Part shown: positions 9,264-18,079 of the stretch, one piece after another
Position numbering within the stretch: the first letter of the stretch is position 1
Layout: each line of letters opens with the position of its first letter
Assembly: GCF_030908625.1 (NCBI RefSeq)
Contig: NZ_CP133133.1
Location: forward strand, 1,178,001 to 1,242,000
Direction of reading: 5' to 3'
DNA: 64,000 bases
Source: Paludicola sp. MB14-C6
Lineage (GTDB): Bacteria; Bacillota; Clostridia; Oscillospirales; Ruminococcaceae
Notes under the pieces: generated by a model
Database searches by the model: none
The model's input: the letters and a program-made list of their open reading frames with translations, nothing else
Told to the model about the DNA's origin: nothing
Translations under genes and position numbers: made by a program

Positions 9264-9292
9264 TTGCACTTTGTTTTATACTGTTATTATAT
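9264..9292 (+). promoter_or_regulatory. promoter for the DUF3784-like gene
   Basis: TTGCAC (9264-9269), a 17-nt spacer and TTATAT (9287-9292) precede the gene start at 9326 by about 34 bp. Confidence 0.5.
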
Positions 9293-9325
9293 GGTAAATT
9301 AACTTTATTTCAGGGGGCGACCACC

Positions 9326-9652
9326 ATGGCACAATTTCTTTTTGGAGTTTGTTGTTGGACTCCTTCTGCTATTCTTATCGGTTTTGCAGTATGTGCATTT
9401 TTTTCAAAAAAGCCAATCCACTTTTGGTCTGGAACTACTGTAAGTGAACATGAAATCAAAAATATCCCAGCTTACAATAAAGCAAATGGGCTCATGTGGT
9501 TTTTATACGGTAGTTTGTTTTTCGTAATCGGAGTCATTGGATTAATAGGTTATATCGCATTAGCTGGAATCCTGTTATTCGTTGCATGCGCTGGTGGATT
9601 GCCAATTATTTTTTATAGTTACAATAAGATTTATACAAAATATAAAAGATAA
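9326..9652 (+). CDS. small membrane protein, DUF3784-like
   Basis: This 108-residue protein has an N-terminal hydrophobic helix, a short loop containing KKPIHFWSGTTVSEHEIKNIPAYNKANG and two further hydrophobic helices. The loop pattern (FWSG, then a Tyr-Asn-Lys-Ala-Asn-Gly motif) matches the DUF3784 family of Firmicutes membrane proteins with no known function. The open frame extends back to 9248, but CAGGGGG lies just before the ATG at 9326 and a plausible promoter lies at 9264-9292, which makes the longer form unlikely. A terminator follows. Confidence 0.75.
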   Translation: MAQFLFGVCCWTPSAILIGFAVCAFFSKKPIHFWSGTTVSEHEIKNIPAYNKANGLMWFLYGSLFFVIGVIGLIGYIALAGILLFVACAGGLPIIFYSYNKIYTKYKR

Positions 9653-9674
9653 CATTCATAGTTTATCCCACAAC

Positions 9675-9713
9675 AAAAAAGCTTGGAGCAATTCAATTGC
9701 CCCAAGCTTTTTT
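9675..9713. terminator. bidirectional terminator between convergent genes
   Basis: AAAAAAGCTTGG and CCAAGCTTTTTT arms, with a further GCAATT/AATTGC pairing inside, serve both the DUF3784-like gene and nagA. Confidence 0.88.
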
Positions 9714-9725
9714 CTATTTCAAATC

Positions 9726-10844
9726 TTATTGAACTTCGCCTTTGATGATGATTTTTTCAATTACTAAATCTTTATCCATAACAACGATATCAGCATCACG
9801 GTTTACATCAAGCACACCGATTTTCTTTTCCATACCAATTGCTTTTGCAGGATTGAAAGATGCAGCTTTTACTGCAGTTTCTAATGGAATGCCAAACTCA
9901 ACTGCTTTTCTCATACAATCGAATAGATTTGTTGAAGAGCCTGCAATTGTACCGTCTTCCAATGTTGCTTTTTTATCTTTTACAAATACTTTTTGTCCGC
10001 CTAGCTCATATTCGCCGTTTGGCATACCGCAAGCACTCATACTATCAGAAATCAATACAACGCGATCGTTCATTAATTTGAATGTTGCACGAACAACAGT
10101 AGGATCAATGTGGATACCATCAGAGATTAGCTCTGTAGTAACGTTAGTATCAGCAGCAGCACCAACTAAACCAGGAGCTCTATGTGTAAAACCGTCCATT
10201 GCATTGTAAAGGTGAGTTACATGGCTAGCACCCGCATGAATAGCATCCATTGCAATTTTATAATCGGTTGCAGTATGTCCGATAGAAACCGTTACTTCAT
10301 CTTTTACTGCTTTAATGAATTCAATAGAGCCATCTAATTCAGGAGCAAGGTCAACTAATTTAACAGCATTGCCTGATTTTTTATTTAGCTTTCTGAAGAA
10401 ATCTACATCTGGATTTAATAAGCAATCGCCACGTTGTGCACCTTTTTTCTTCATGTTAAAGAATGGGCCTTCCATGTTGATACCAATTACATGAGCACCT
10501 TTTTGTTTGCCTTTCATGTAATCACCAATTGTTTTAAAGATGCGGTTCAGCTGCTCTTCCGGAACAGTCATAGAAGTTGCACAGAAAGAAGTAATACCTG
10601 CTTTGCCTTGAGTTTCAGACATAATATCCATCGCTTCTTTGGTTGCGTCGCAAGCGTCAGCACCGCCACAGCCGTGAGTATGGATATCAACTAAACCTGG
10701 AATGATGTATTTGCCCGTACAATCTAAAACGTCAGTATCGCAATCGCAATTGCCTACATGAACGATTTTATCACCATCAACCACTAAATCTGTTTTAACA
10801 AAGCGAAAACTTTTATCTAATACAAAGCCATTTTTTAAAATCAT
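9726..10844 (-). CDS. nagA: N-acetylglucosamine-6-phosphate deacetylase
   Basis: The enzyme removes acetate from GlcNAc-6-phosphate in amino-sugar catabolism and cell-wall recycling. Amidohydrolase features are present: the metal motif HTHGCGGADACDAT near residue 55, then MEGPFFN, SIGHTATDY, THLYNAM, ISDGIHI and the catalytic-aspartate region LISDSMSACGMPNGEYELGG. The frame starts at 10859 with a TTG, but GGAGG overlaps that point and sits 8 bases before the ATG at 10844. The protein is therefore 372 residues. No nagB adjoins it. An ECF-like membrane gene lies 93 bp upstream on the same strand and could be co-transcribed. Confidence 0.95.
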   Translation of the reverse strand: MILKNGFVLDKSFRFVKTDLVVDGDKIVHVGNCDCDTDVLDCTGKYIIPGLVDIHTHGCGGADACDATKEAMDIMSETQGKAGITSFCATSMTVPEEQLNRIFKTIGDYMKGKQKGAHVIGINMEGPFFNMKKKGAQRGDCLLNPDVDFFRKLNKKSGNAVKLVDLAPELDGSIEFIKAVKDEVTVSIGHTATDYKIAMDAIHAGASHVTHLYNAMDGFTHRAPGLVGAAADTNVTTELISDGIHIDPTVVRATFKLMNDRVVLISDSMSACGMPNGEYELGGQKVFVKDKKATLEDGTIAGSSTNLFDCMRKAVEFGIPLETAVKAASFNPAKAIGMEKKIGVLDVNRDADIVVMDKDLVIEKIIIKGEVQ

Positions 10845-10937
10845 TTTCTCTTCCTCCAATATATTAAATTAATTATTTTTATAGCTTCATTGTACTACAA
10901 CCATTTTGTATTTTCAAGTATTGGTTAAGTACAATTA

Positions 10938-11489
10938 CTAATACTTTTTATTTTTAATTGCTTTCAAAATAGGAGGTACTACTAAAGTTGCCAATACTCC
11001 GCCTATTGCTGCGGTTATCATTTGTGTTGTACTGAAAATTGCTGCCGGAGCTTTTACTGCTGCACCCTTTATTGCTGTCATCATTGGAATGACTGCCCAA
11101 TTGACGCCTCCATATAGTGTGATAAACTTTAGCGCAGAGGAAGCCACAATTGCAATAATCCAAACAAATAATTTTGCACCTGTTGATTTATTTACGGCTT
11201 TCTTTAAAATAAGAGCATATATTACTACTAACACCGCATTACCCAACGCTATTACCGGAACAAAGAAAATCGGAAGTGGTACAACTTGTAAAAAGAATGC
11301 TAAAAATGGTGATACACATGCTACGATTAACCCACTACCCATTCCAACAGTTAACGTTGTTGCAATTAGAACAAAATTCACAGCACTTCCGGTTACAATC
11401 GGCCCAAAAGGCTTTGTGATTGCTTGAAGCACAACCAATGCTGCTAAAAAAATGGCTGTTTTCACAATCCAAAGAACGTTTGATTTCAT
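10938..11489 (-). CDS. ECF transporter S-component-like membrane protein
   Basis: This highly hydrophobic 183-residue protein has five or six predicted membrane helices, a size and profile typical of substrate-binding S components of energy-coupling-factor vitamin transporters. The N-terminal helix is followed by a GSAVNFVLIATTLTVGMGSGLIVACVSP-like pattern (Gly-rich helix pair). The substrate cannot be inferred, and no ECF ATPase or T component is adjacent. GGGGAT precedes the ATG. It lies upstream of nagA on the same strand, and an 11-bp inverted repeat lies 62 bp upstream of its start. Confidence 0.65.
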   Translation of the reverse strand: MKSNVLWIVKTAIFLAALVVLQAITKPFGPIVTGSAVNFVLIATTLTVGMGSGLIVACVSPFLAFFLQVVPLPIFFVPVIALGNAVLVVIYALILKKAVNKSTGAKLFVWIIAIVASSALKFITLYGGVNWAVIPMMTAIKGAAVKAPAAIFSTTQMITAAIGGVLATLVVPPILKAIKNKKY

Positions 11490-11550
11490 ATTAAGATCCC
11501 CTTTATTATAATCATTTCATTAATTGTAGCACTTTAAAGCAAGAATAGCA

Positions 11551-11581
11551 ATATAATATACACCAAATAGGTATATTATAT
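11551..11581. promoter_or_regulatory. inverted repeat (11-bp arms), candidate operator
   Basis: ATATAATATAC and GTATATTATAT are exact complements separated by 9 bp, in the spacer between the divergent ECF-like and acetyltransferase genes. The arms include -10-like AT sequence, so a bound repressor would block transcription. Being so AT-rich, it could also be fortuitous. Confidence 0.35.
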
Positions 11582-11603
11582 GAGTAATAATTTCCTTTTT
11601 ATA

Positions 11604-11631
11604 TTTATTTCCAGTAAAATTATGATATAAT
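11604..11631 (+). promoter_or_regulatory. promoter for the 11664 acetyltransferase
   Basis: TTTATT (11604-11609), a 16-nt spacer and a perfect TATAAT (11626-11631). Confidence 0.45.
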
Positions 11632-11663
11632 ACGTCTAATTAGAAAAAATAAGGAGAAAGAAT

Positions 11664-12197
11664 ATGACAGAGCATCTATTAAAAAATGGAAAGACATTAA
11701 CGCTCAGAAAACCAACCAAACAAGATGCTGCAGCTATGATTGCTTATTTAAATCAAGTTGGGGGCGAAACTGACTTTTTGTTAGTTGGAAAAAATGGTTG
11801 CCGTTTTACTGTAGAACAAGAAGAAGCCTTTATTGAAAGTATAAATGCAAATGAAAACAGTATCATGTTGCTTGGATTTGTTGAGGATGAACTTGTTTCT
11901 ATCTCAACCTTAAGCACACCATGCAATCCAAGAATGGCGCACAACGCAGAACTCGCTATTTCTGTAAAACAAGCTTATTGGAATGCAGGAGTGGGCTCTT
12001 ACGTTATGCAAACGCTTATTCAATTTGCAACGCATAATCCAACAATAACTTGTATTCATCTTGGTGTATATGAGCAAAACAAGCGTGCACAAGCATTATA
12101 CGAGAAATTCGGATTTCAACAATACGGCTATTATGCACATAAGTTTATCGTTAATGGCATTTACCACGATGAAATTCTAATGAATTTATATTTGTAG
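11664..12197 (+). CDS. GNAT family N-acetyltransferase
   Basis: This 177-residue acetyl-CoA-dependent acetyltransferase starts with a TLRKPTKQDAAAM segment like RimJ/RimL-type enzymes. Motif A is AELAISVKQAYWNAGVGSYVMQTLI, with the acetyl-CoA loop close to the Q/RxxGxG/A pattern. The C-terminal motif B is LGVYEQNKRAQALYEKFGFQQ. The substrate is unknown. AGGAG precedes the ATG and a TATAAT promoter is visible. The gene stands alone, divergent from the ECF-like gene. Confidence 0.9.
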   Translation: MTEHLLKNGKTLTLRKPTKQDAAAMIAYLNQVGGETDFLLVGKNGCRFTVEQEEAFIESINANENSIMLLGFVEDELVSISTLSTPCNPRMAHNAELAISVKQAYWNAGVGSYVMQTLIQFATHNPTITCIHLGVYEQNKRAQALYEKFGFQQYGYYAHKFIVNGIYHDEILMNLYL

Positions 12198-12307
12198 TTG
12201 AATGATAATAATTTATTTTACAATACAATAATCCCCCTCTGTCTGCGGACGGTGTTCCCATTTAACAAGGGGGATAGAGATAGATTTACATTAAAATTAC
12301 CGTAAGA

Positions 12308-12322
12308 GCGAACTGTGTTCGC
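12308..12322. repeat. short GCGAAC/GTTCGC palindrome
   Basis: GCGAAC-TGT-GTTCGC has the same core as the palindromes at 47459, 50433 and 51158. It lies in the 180-bp spacer after the acetyltransferase gene, together with a CCCCCT...AGGGGG pairing at 12232-12271. Confidence 0.45.
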
Positions 12323-12338
12323 CTGTTAAGTTACATAC

Positions 12339-12367
12339 AAAAAACGCAACGGAAAATCGTTGCGTTT
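12339..12367 (-). terminator. terminator of the M29 aminopeptidase gene
   Basis: A 10-bp perfect stem (AAACGCAACG / CGTTGCGTTT) with a 6-nt loop is followed by a T-run in the minus direction, 12 bp after the stop codon. Confidence 0.88.
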
Positions 12368-12378
12368 CATTTTTATTA

Positions 12379-13611
12379 TTAGATTGCCCAGTTGCCATTT
12401 TCAAAGATCGTAACTTCGTTACCGTCTTTTTCAGTTGCAACAATTTTCATATCAGATGTACCAAACATGAAATCAACATGGGTAATGGAATCATTACCAC
12501 CACGTTTTTTCAAGTCCTCTTTGGATAATCCAACACCATCTTTAATACAAGAAGGATATGCACTACCTAAAGCAAAGTGACAAGATGCATTTTCATCAAA
12601 CAATGTATTGTAGAATAAAATACCCATATCAGAAATCGGAGATTTATATGGTACTAATGCAACTTCACCAAGCATTTTTGCGCCTTCATCTGTATCCAAT
12701 AAACGTTTCAATGCTTCATAGCCCTCTTTTGCAGAGTAATCTACCACAACACCATCTTTAAAAGTTAAGCTAAACTCAGAAATCAATGTACCTTGATAGT
12801 TTAATGGCATTGAGCTTACAACCGTACCATTTACTTTATCTTTGTGTGGCATTGAGAACACTTCTTCAGTTGGCATATTCGGGAAATAGTAAACCCCATC
12901 AGATGTAATATCTCCGCCGCCCTCAAAGATATAATTTTCAGGCATACCAACTGTAATATCAGTACCTAAGCTGTTTTTAAAATGCAAAGATGCAAATTGC
13001 TTTTCATTTAAGTATTGAGATTTTGTAAACAAGGTACGTTTATGATCTTCCCAAGCTTGCACTGGGTTTGGTTGGTCAATACGAACTGCTTTGAAGATTG
13101 CTTCCCATAGTTTTTCAACCGCTGTTTGTTCATCACAATCAGGGAATACTTTCTTTGCCCATGCAGGAGTTGGAACAGAAACAATATTCCAACAAATTTT
13201 ATTTAAATCTCTTAAATCGTTAAATGGTTTTAATGCTATATGACCGGCTTTTGTACTAGCAGCCAATTTAGCTGAATCTACACCCTTAAATATTTCAGGA
13301 TCGGTTGCAGCAATCATTACAAATGCTGCTCCACGTTTTGCATAATAATTCTCAGATTCGCCCACCCAATCAGGATAGCTTTCAAATACTTCTAATGGTG
13401 CATTTAAATATTTCATTCGCATTAGCTTTTCATCTTTGTAATGCACGATTACTTCTTTTGCACCTAATTTATATGCACTCTCAGCCACAGCTCGTGCAAA
13501 TTCTGCACACTCGATTGGTGCACGAATTACTAGTTCTTGATCTTTTTGAATGTTAACGCCTAATCGCGCCACAAGTTCAGCGTATTTTTGTAGTTTATCT
13601 TGAAAACTCAT
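12379..13611 (-). CDS. aminopeptidase, peptidase family M29
   Basis: This 410-residue cytoplasmic dimetal aminopeptidase of the AmpS/PepS/thermophilic aminopeptidase family releases N-terminal amino acids from peptides. The expected metal ligands can be picked out: Glu in PNMPTEEVFS, Glu in LGEVALVP, His in CHFALGSAY, and His and Asp in SITHVDFMFG. The length is standard for the family. AAGGCGG precedes the ATG at 13611. It lies 102 bp downstream of a double-GNAT gene on the same strand and is followed by its own terminator. Confidence 0.93.
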   Translation of the reverse strand: MSFQDKLQKYAELVARLGVNIQKDQELVIRAPIECAEFARAVAESAYKLGAKEVIVHYKDEKLMRMKYLNAPLEVFESYPDWVGESENYYAKRGAAFVMIAATDPEIFKGVDSAKLAASTKAGHIALKPFNDLRDLNKICWNIVSVPTPAWAKKVFPDCDEQTAVEKLWEAIFKAVRIDQPNPVQAWEDHKRTLFTKSQYLNEKQFASLHFKNSLGTDITVGMPENYIFEGGGDITSDGVYYFPNMPTEEVFSMPHKDKVNGTVVSSMPLNYQGTLISEFSLTFKDGVVVDYSAKEGYEALKRLLDTDEGAKMLGEVALVPYKSPISDMGILFYNTLFDENASCHFALGSAYPSCIKDGVGLSKEDLKKRGGNDSITHVDFMFGTSDMKIVATEKDGNEVTIFENGNWAI

Positions 13612-13713
13612 ATCATTACCGCCTTTCTATTTCTCCCTTTATTCTACCACTTATTATTCCGTTTATCAACTATACTTGAAATCATTCACAATAGATTTAC
13701 AATCTATACTGTT

Positions 13714-14592
13714 TTAGTGTGAATTATTGTATTTTTGCTCTAAATTCAAGCAATAATAGTCTACTTGAAAAGAAGTTACAAATCCACTTTTACGATATAA
13801 TTCATAAGCTGGTGGATTATTGGAATCCACATCTAAAACCACACGTTTTTTCTTTTGATATGCTGTTTCCAAGGCAAGACCTAATAATTGTTTTCCAAAT
13901 CCCTTTCCTTGCATACAAGGTTTAATACCTAACCCATAAAGGAAAGCGTGATTGGCTTCATAATGTATATTAAATGTTCCCATAGGCTCATTTTTATAAT
14001 ATGTAAGATAGATAGCCCTATCCTTTGAATCCATTGCATTTTGAATGAAATTTTGGTTTTCTTCTTCCGACATATCAAAAATTTCTCTTGTTAGTTTTAT
14101 ACATTCCTCTTGATTCATTGTGGAAACATTCATAAGCAATAAATTACTATGAGAAGGAATCTTTGTTTTATCGGTATGTTGCATTCGATATTCTGAACGT
14201 TCAAAAGTAATTCCTTCTTTCTTTTGTAACACCTGCTCACCCGTTTTACTAACTGGTTCAACAACAAACAATACTTGCGTAATGCCCGCCGGTAGTAACA
14301 CGCTTACAGCTGTCTGATAAAGCTGATTAAAACGTCCTTGTCTTCGATATGCAGGGTGAGTATAAGCAATAATCTCCGCTTCATGGCTCTGAGGCATAAA
14401 CGTTGTTAAAAATGCTACCAACTTTGAGTCTTCATAGCCTAAATAAAAACAAGCTAAATTTTGATTAAAGTTAATTTCATTAGATAAAAATGCTTCGTTT
14501 TGCAATCCATCATAGGCAAAGCAGTCTTTAATTAGAATCGTTATATCATGAATCTGCATTGCATCTAAAATATTAGTTTCAATTATCTTCAT
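13714..14592 (-). CDS. tandem-domain GNAT acetyltransferase
   Basis: This 292-residue protein carries two GNAT folds. The N-terminal one has AEIIAYTHPAYRRQGRFNQLYQTA (acetyl-CoA loop RRQGRF); the C-terminal one has LYGLGIKPCMQGKGFGKQLLGLALETA with the loop QGKGFG, followed by DVDSNNPPAYELYRKSGF. The second domain looks the more canonical. Two-domain GNATs of this size occur in Firmicutes with unknown substrates. AGGAGA precedes the ATG at 14592. Confidence 0.88.
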   Translation of the reverse strand: MKIIETNILDAMQIHDITILIKDCFAYDGLQNEAFLSNEINFNQNLACFYLGYEDSKLVAFLTTFMPQSHEAEIIAYTHPAYRRQGRFNQLYQTAVSVLLPAGITQVLFVVEPVSKTGEQVLQKKEGITFERSEYRMQHTDKTKIPSHSNLLLMNVSTMNQEECIKLTREIFDMSEEENQNFIQNAMDSKDRAIYLTYYKNEPMGTFNIHYEANHAFLYGLGIKPCMQGKGFGKQLLGLALETAYQKKKRVVLDVDSNNPPAYELYRKSGFVTSFQVDYYCLNLEQKYNNSH

Positions 14593-14668
14593 TCATTGTC
14601 TCCTATAGACTGTAATGTTAACGTTATTATATCATACGTTTTTTTGTTATACAAGAAAAGCCTACGCA

Positions 14669-14698
14669 AAAAGGAGTCATCGTACCTGATGACTCCTT
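14669..14698 (-). terminator. terminator of the ABC exporter operon
   Basis: An 11-bp perfect stem (AAGGAGTCATC / GATGACTCCTT) with a 6-nt loop is followed by a T-run in the minus direction, 16 bp after the last permease gene. Confidence 0.9.
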
Positions 14699-14713
14699 AT
14701 CATTAAAAATTGC

Positions 14714-15868
14714 TTAGTTGCTTCTTCTTTTATATTTAATAGCTACAAGTGTCATTGCTGCAAAGGCAAGTGCAAAGCCCAGTTGAATACCAAAGCTTAG
14801 TAATACAGGACTCAAAGTTCCCATATTAAATGTGACTAGTGAATCTATCGTATTATTGGCTTTAATAAACCAAAATACAGGATTGATTACACCAAATTTA
14901 AGCAATGATTTATTTAACAATTCTTGTGGAACAAATGCACCACCCAAGAAACCTAAACCTAAAGCTGCACAGTTTGCAATTGGCCATATAGCAGCTTTGG
15001 AAGTTATCATATTTGCTACAAAAAACCCAAAGCACAATGAAAATACTGAGAAGCTGAATGTATTCAAAATCCAATAAAGACCTTTTATACTAAACACATC
15101 ATCGGTATACATAATGAGTGCAATCATGATAAACACAATATACACTGCTAACATTAACAGCATATTTGCTGACAACATTTTAATTGTAAAGGATGACTGT
15201 TTTTGTGGAGAAGCAATACAGCGACGTTTTACGTTTAATTCATTGATACTCAACATAATCATTGGAATAGCAAGTATCATAATGGAAAGCATAGGATAGG
15301 AAAAATAATTCATATAGAAATTCGCACTGGATTTTTCATCAACATCCTCTTTATCAGTTGCAACCATATTCACCTTTGTTGATATTGCTAAATCATCTTG
15401 TATGGCTTGATAGTCAATCTCACCTGTTCCGTTTTGATATATCTTTGCTGTATTTAGATAGCTATCAATTAAGTTATGAACCAGCATGGCATTTGTTCCA
15501 TCAGGAATTTGCATTGACTCAATTTTAAGTGGTGTTCCTTTTTGAAAAGCTTCTGTAAATCCTTTTGGAATAATTGCAATATAATCTACTTCACGGAAGA
15601 ATAATGAATCTTTATAAGTTTGTTCATCGTCTTTTAGTGTTTTTAATTTTGCTTTATCACCAATAAATTCAGTAAGCTCCTTTGACAATTCCCCGCCATC
15701 ACGATTGACTACAGCGACCCTACACTTTGTTAATTCAAAGCTGTCTTTCGGAGTAGTTCCAATCTGGCTGAACATAACGGTTAGCGAAGCAAAAATAACA
15801 ACAAACATGATGATAGGACCTAATGCATTCTTTTTTAGAATTTTGAAAAACAAACTATAAACTTGCAT
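14714..15868 (-). CDS. ABC-2 type transporter permease
   Basis: This 384-residue permease has one N-terminal membrane helix (residues about 15-35), a soluble extracytoplasmic domain of about 150 residues, and five or six C-terminal helices. That is the ABC-2 membrane-protein topology. GGAGG lies 7 bases before the ATG, and the gene overlaps the preceding permease gene by 14 bp, implying translational coupling. With the other permease and the ATPase it forms a heterodimeric exporter. The divergent two-component system suggests export or detoxification of an envelope-active compound. Confidence 0.88.
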   Translation of the reverse strand: MQVYSLFFKILKKNALGPIIMFVVIFASLTVMFSQIGTTPKDSFELTKCRVAVVNRDGGELSKELTEFIGDKAKLKTLKDDEQTYKDSLFFREVDYIAIIPKGFTEAFQKGTPLKIESMQIPDGTNAMLVHNLIDSYLNTAKIYQNGTGEIDYQAIQDDLAISTKVNMVATDKEDVDEKSSANFYMNYFSYPMLSIMILAIPMIMLSINELNVKRRCIASPQKQSSFTIKMLSANMLLMLAVYIVFIMIALIMYTDDVFSIKGLYWILNTFSFSVFSLCFGFFVANMITSKAAIWPIANCAALGLGFLGGAFVPQELLNKSLLKFGVINPVFWFIKANNTIDSLVTFNMGTLSPVLLSFGIQLGFALAFAAMTLVAIKYKRRSN

Positions 15869-16964
15869 ATTTCTGCCTCCTTACCTTAAAGTATGTGACG
15901 CCACAACCCAATACACCAAATACAACAAGAATTGCTAGGTTGATAAAGTATCTTTCGTTGATGCCATAATAATAAAGTGAATACAAACCGTCTGTAACTA
16001 AGTTTAATGGGTTAATGTAGGAAAGAATCGGCATGGTTTGCTGTACCCAATATTTGATATTCACTGCCATCATACCTGCTAAGAAAGAGCCTAACATTGT
16101 AAAGCTAACGATTACACCTACTTTAAATCCTGTCTTTTTAATAAATACGCTCATCATAGCACCTAACATTACCCCTGTGAAGCAACCTACAAACACAAGC
16201 AATATAATATAACCCATTCCTTTACCAAAATCTAATCCCAATACAAATTTCATAAAGACTAGTGACAATAATACAAACGCAAAATGGAATAGAACGGTGC
16301 AGCTTAAAGAAGAGGTAAGTGCTTTTAGCTTATGGGTTGGTGCTACATTGACTCTTGCAGCTGTTGCGGTTTGATCAGCTTGAAGCATCTCAATATCGAC
16401 AATTGCTTGTGTACCGCCCATTAAGCTGGACATTGCTATTAACGCATAGAAAAAGATTACCGTTGTATTCGTTGCTGTGCCAATCGGCTTATTTTGTGTA
16501 TATGGTTCTCTTACATTGATTTCTTTTAAGAAATTTGTTTTCAATACTTCCGGATTTTTTTCAATTACACCATTTATAGTTGCTGTCACCTGATTATAAG
16601 CGTCCAACACATTTTTTAAAATGCTTTGATTGATACCATTTTGGGTAACGGCTAACTGCATATTTCCTTTTACATCAATTACACCGCTTACTTTTCCTTC
16701 GTTCAGCATTTTTGTTGCTGCTTCTTGATTGGTTGATGTAATATTACATAAATCAGTTTCCTTTAGCATTTTGACAAAGTCTTGATTATCCGTTTCATTC
16801 ACAATTGCTACATTGATTTTTTGGAATGTCTCGCCGGCTAAGACGTTTGTGAATGCCATATAGAAAAAGGTGGACATTATAATTGGAAACAAAATAAGCC
16901 AAAACAAATTTTGTTTATCACGCAGCATCATAAGCAAGCGATATTTGAATATATGAAAAAACAT
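15855..16964 (-). CDS. ABC-2 type transporter permease
   Basis: This 369-residue protein has the same topology as its neighbour: an N-terminal helix (about 20-38), a large external domain, then helices beginning at TVIFFYALIAMSSLMGG. The motif EMLQADQTATAARVNVAPTHKLKAL corresponds to the cytoplasmic loop after the second helix seen in ABC-2 permeases. GGAAGGAAA precedes the ATG. It is the middle gene of the three-gene operon, 50 bp after the ATPase gene. Confidence 0.88.
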   Translation of the reverse strand: MFFHIFKYRLLMMLRDKQNLFWLILFPIIMSTFFYMAFTNVLAGETFQKINVAIVNETDNQDFVKMLKETDLCNITSTNQEAATKMLNEGKVSGVIDVKGNMQLAVTQNGINQSILKNVLDAYNQVTATINGVIEKNPEVLKTNFLKEINVREPYTQNKPIGTATNTTVIFFYALIAMSSLMGGTQAIVDIEMLQADQTATAARVNVAPTHKLKALTSSLSCTVLFHFAFVLLSLVFMKFVLGLDFGKGMGYIILLVFVGCFTGVMLGAMMSVFIKKTGFKVGVIVSFTMLGSFLAGMMAVNIKYWVQQTMPILSYINPLNLVTDGLYSLYYYGINERYFINLAILVVFGVLGCGVTYFKVRRQKYASL

Positions 16965-17014
16965 CGTTGTTTCCTTCCTTCTTACAAAGTGAATTATTTA
17001 TAATAAATGGGGTT

Positions 17015-17947
17015 CTAATCTCGTAATGCTTTACCCGTGATTTCCAAGAACACATCATTTAAAGTTGGTAATTCAGAATACACCTTACCATATGTTATCT
17101 TTTGCTCTTCGACGAATGCTAGAATCATAGCAATACTGCTCTTTCCACTCTTAGCGCTGATTGTAAGTTTATCATCTGCATAATCAACTGACATAATGTT
17201 TGGAAGCTGTTTTAATCGGTTGATTGTTTCCTCTTTAACATTGAACGCTTCTAAAACAATTTTCTCACCCGTTGCAATCATTGCTTTCAGCTCTTCTTTT
17301 GTTCCGAGTGCAATCACCTTACCATTATCAAGGATTGCAATACGTGTACAAATTTGCTCTACTTCTTCCATGTAATGTGAGGTATAAATAATTGTTGCCC
17401 CTTGTTCATTTAGCTTCTTGATTCCTTCAAGAATATTGTTTCTGCTTTGTGGATCTACCGCTACGGTTGGCTCATCTAATATAATCAATTTTGGTTTATG
17501 TGCGATACCACAAGCGATATTTAATCTTCTTAATAAACCGCCGCTTAACTTTTTCGGATAGAATTTTCTAAATTCCTGTAAGCCCACAAACTCAATTGCT
17601 TCTTCGACCAATTCTTTTCGTTTTGCTTTATCGGTAATATAAAAGCCGCAAAAATAATCAATGTTTTCGTAAACCGTTAATTCGTTGAATACTGCTACGT
17701 TTTGCATTACAATTCCAATATCTCGTTTGCTTGCATATGCGGTTGGAGTCATTTCTTTTCCGAATACTTGTATATCGCCCTTATCATATTTGAGCAAAGA
17801 TAAAATGCAGTTAATTGCAGTTGTTTTTCCTGAACCATTTGGCCCTAACAATCCAAAAATTTCGCCTTCTTCAATTGAGAGATTCAGATGATCAAGTGCG
17901 ATTAAGTCGCCATATCGTTTTACTAAATTTGTAATTTCAACTATCAT
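17015..17947 (-). CDS. ABC transporter ATP-binding protein (drug/lipid-type exporter)
   Basis: This 310-residue ATPase shows Walker A GPNGSGKTT, a Q-loop in IGIVMQNVAVFNELTVYENI, signature LSGGL (Leu instead of the usual Gln), Walker B LIILDEPTV and the switch His in YTSHYMEEVEQIC. About 80 C-terminal residues form an accessory domain common in CcmA/DrrA-type exporters. The open frame reaches back to 18037, but AAGGAG lies 7 bases before the ATG at 17947. It is the first gene of the ABC operon, read divergently from the two-component system. Confidence 0.93.
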   Translation of the reverse strand: MIVEITNLVKRYGDLIALDHLNLSIEEGEIFGLLGPNGSGKTTAINCILSLLKYDKGDIQVFGKEMTPTAYASKRDIGIVMQNVAVFNELTVYENIDYFCGFYITDKAKRKELVEEAIEFVGLQEFRKFYPKKLSGGLLRRLNIACGIAHKPKLIILDEPTVAVDPQSRNNILEGIKKLNEQGATIIYTSHYMEEVEQICTRIAILDNGKVIALGTKEELKAMIATGEKIVLEAFNVKEETINRLKQLPNIMSVDYADDKLTISAKSGKSSIAMILAFVEEQKITYGKVYSELPTLNDVFLEITGKALRD

Positions 17948-17978
17948 AACAATTCTCCTTATTTGTTTTGTTGTTATT

Positions 17979-17984
17979 ATTATA
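17979..17984 (-). promoter_or_regulatory. -10 element of the ABC exporter promoter
   Basis: A perfect TATAAT on the minus strand lies 31 bp upstream of the ATPase start. No recognisable -35 stands at the correct distance, which suits an activator-dependent promoter. Confidence 0.45.
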
Positions 17985-18012
17985 TTAAATTGCCTTGCTG
18001 CTAAACAGTGCA

Positions 18013-18044
18013 AAATGTCATCAGTTTGGCATGACATTTGTCAT
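18013..18044. promoter_or_regulatory. ATGACA/TGTCAT operator cluster, candidate response-regulator site
   Basis: AAATGTCAT (18013-18021) and ATGACATTT (18031-18039) form a 9-bp inverted repeat with a 9-bp spacer. A second palindrome, ATGACA-TT-TGTCAT (18031-18044), shares the middle arm. The cluster is centred about 55-65 bp upstream of the presumed start from the minus-strand -10 at 17979-17984, the usual position for a LuxR/NarL-type activator. It lies between the exporter and the genes for exactly such a regulator. Confidence 0.55.
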
Positions 18045-18079
18045 AAAGTAAGTATACAATTTGGAAATGTTATGGTATT

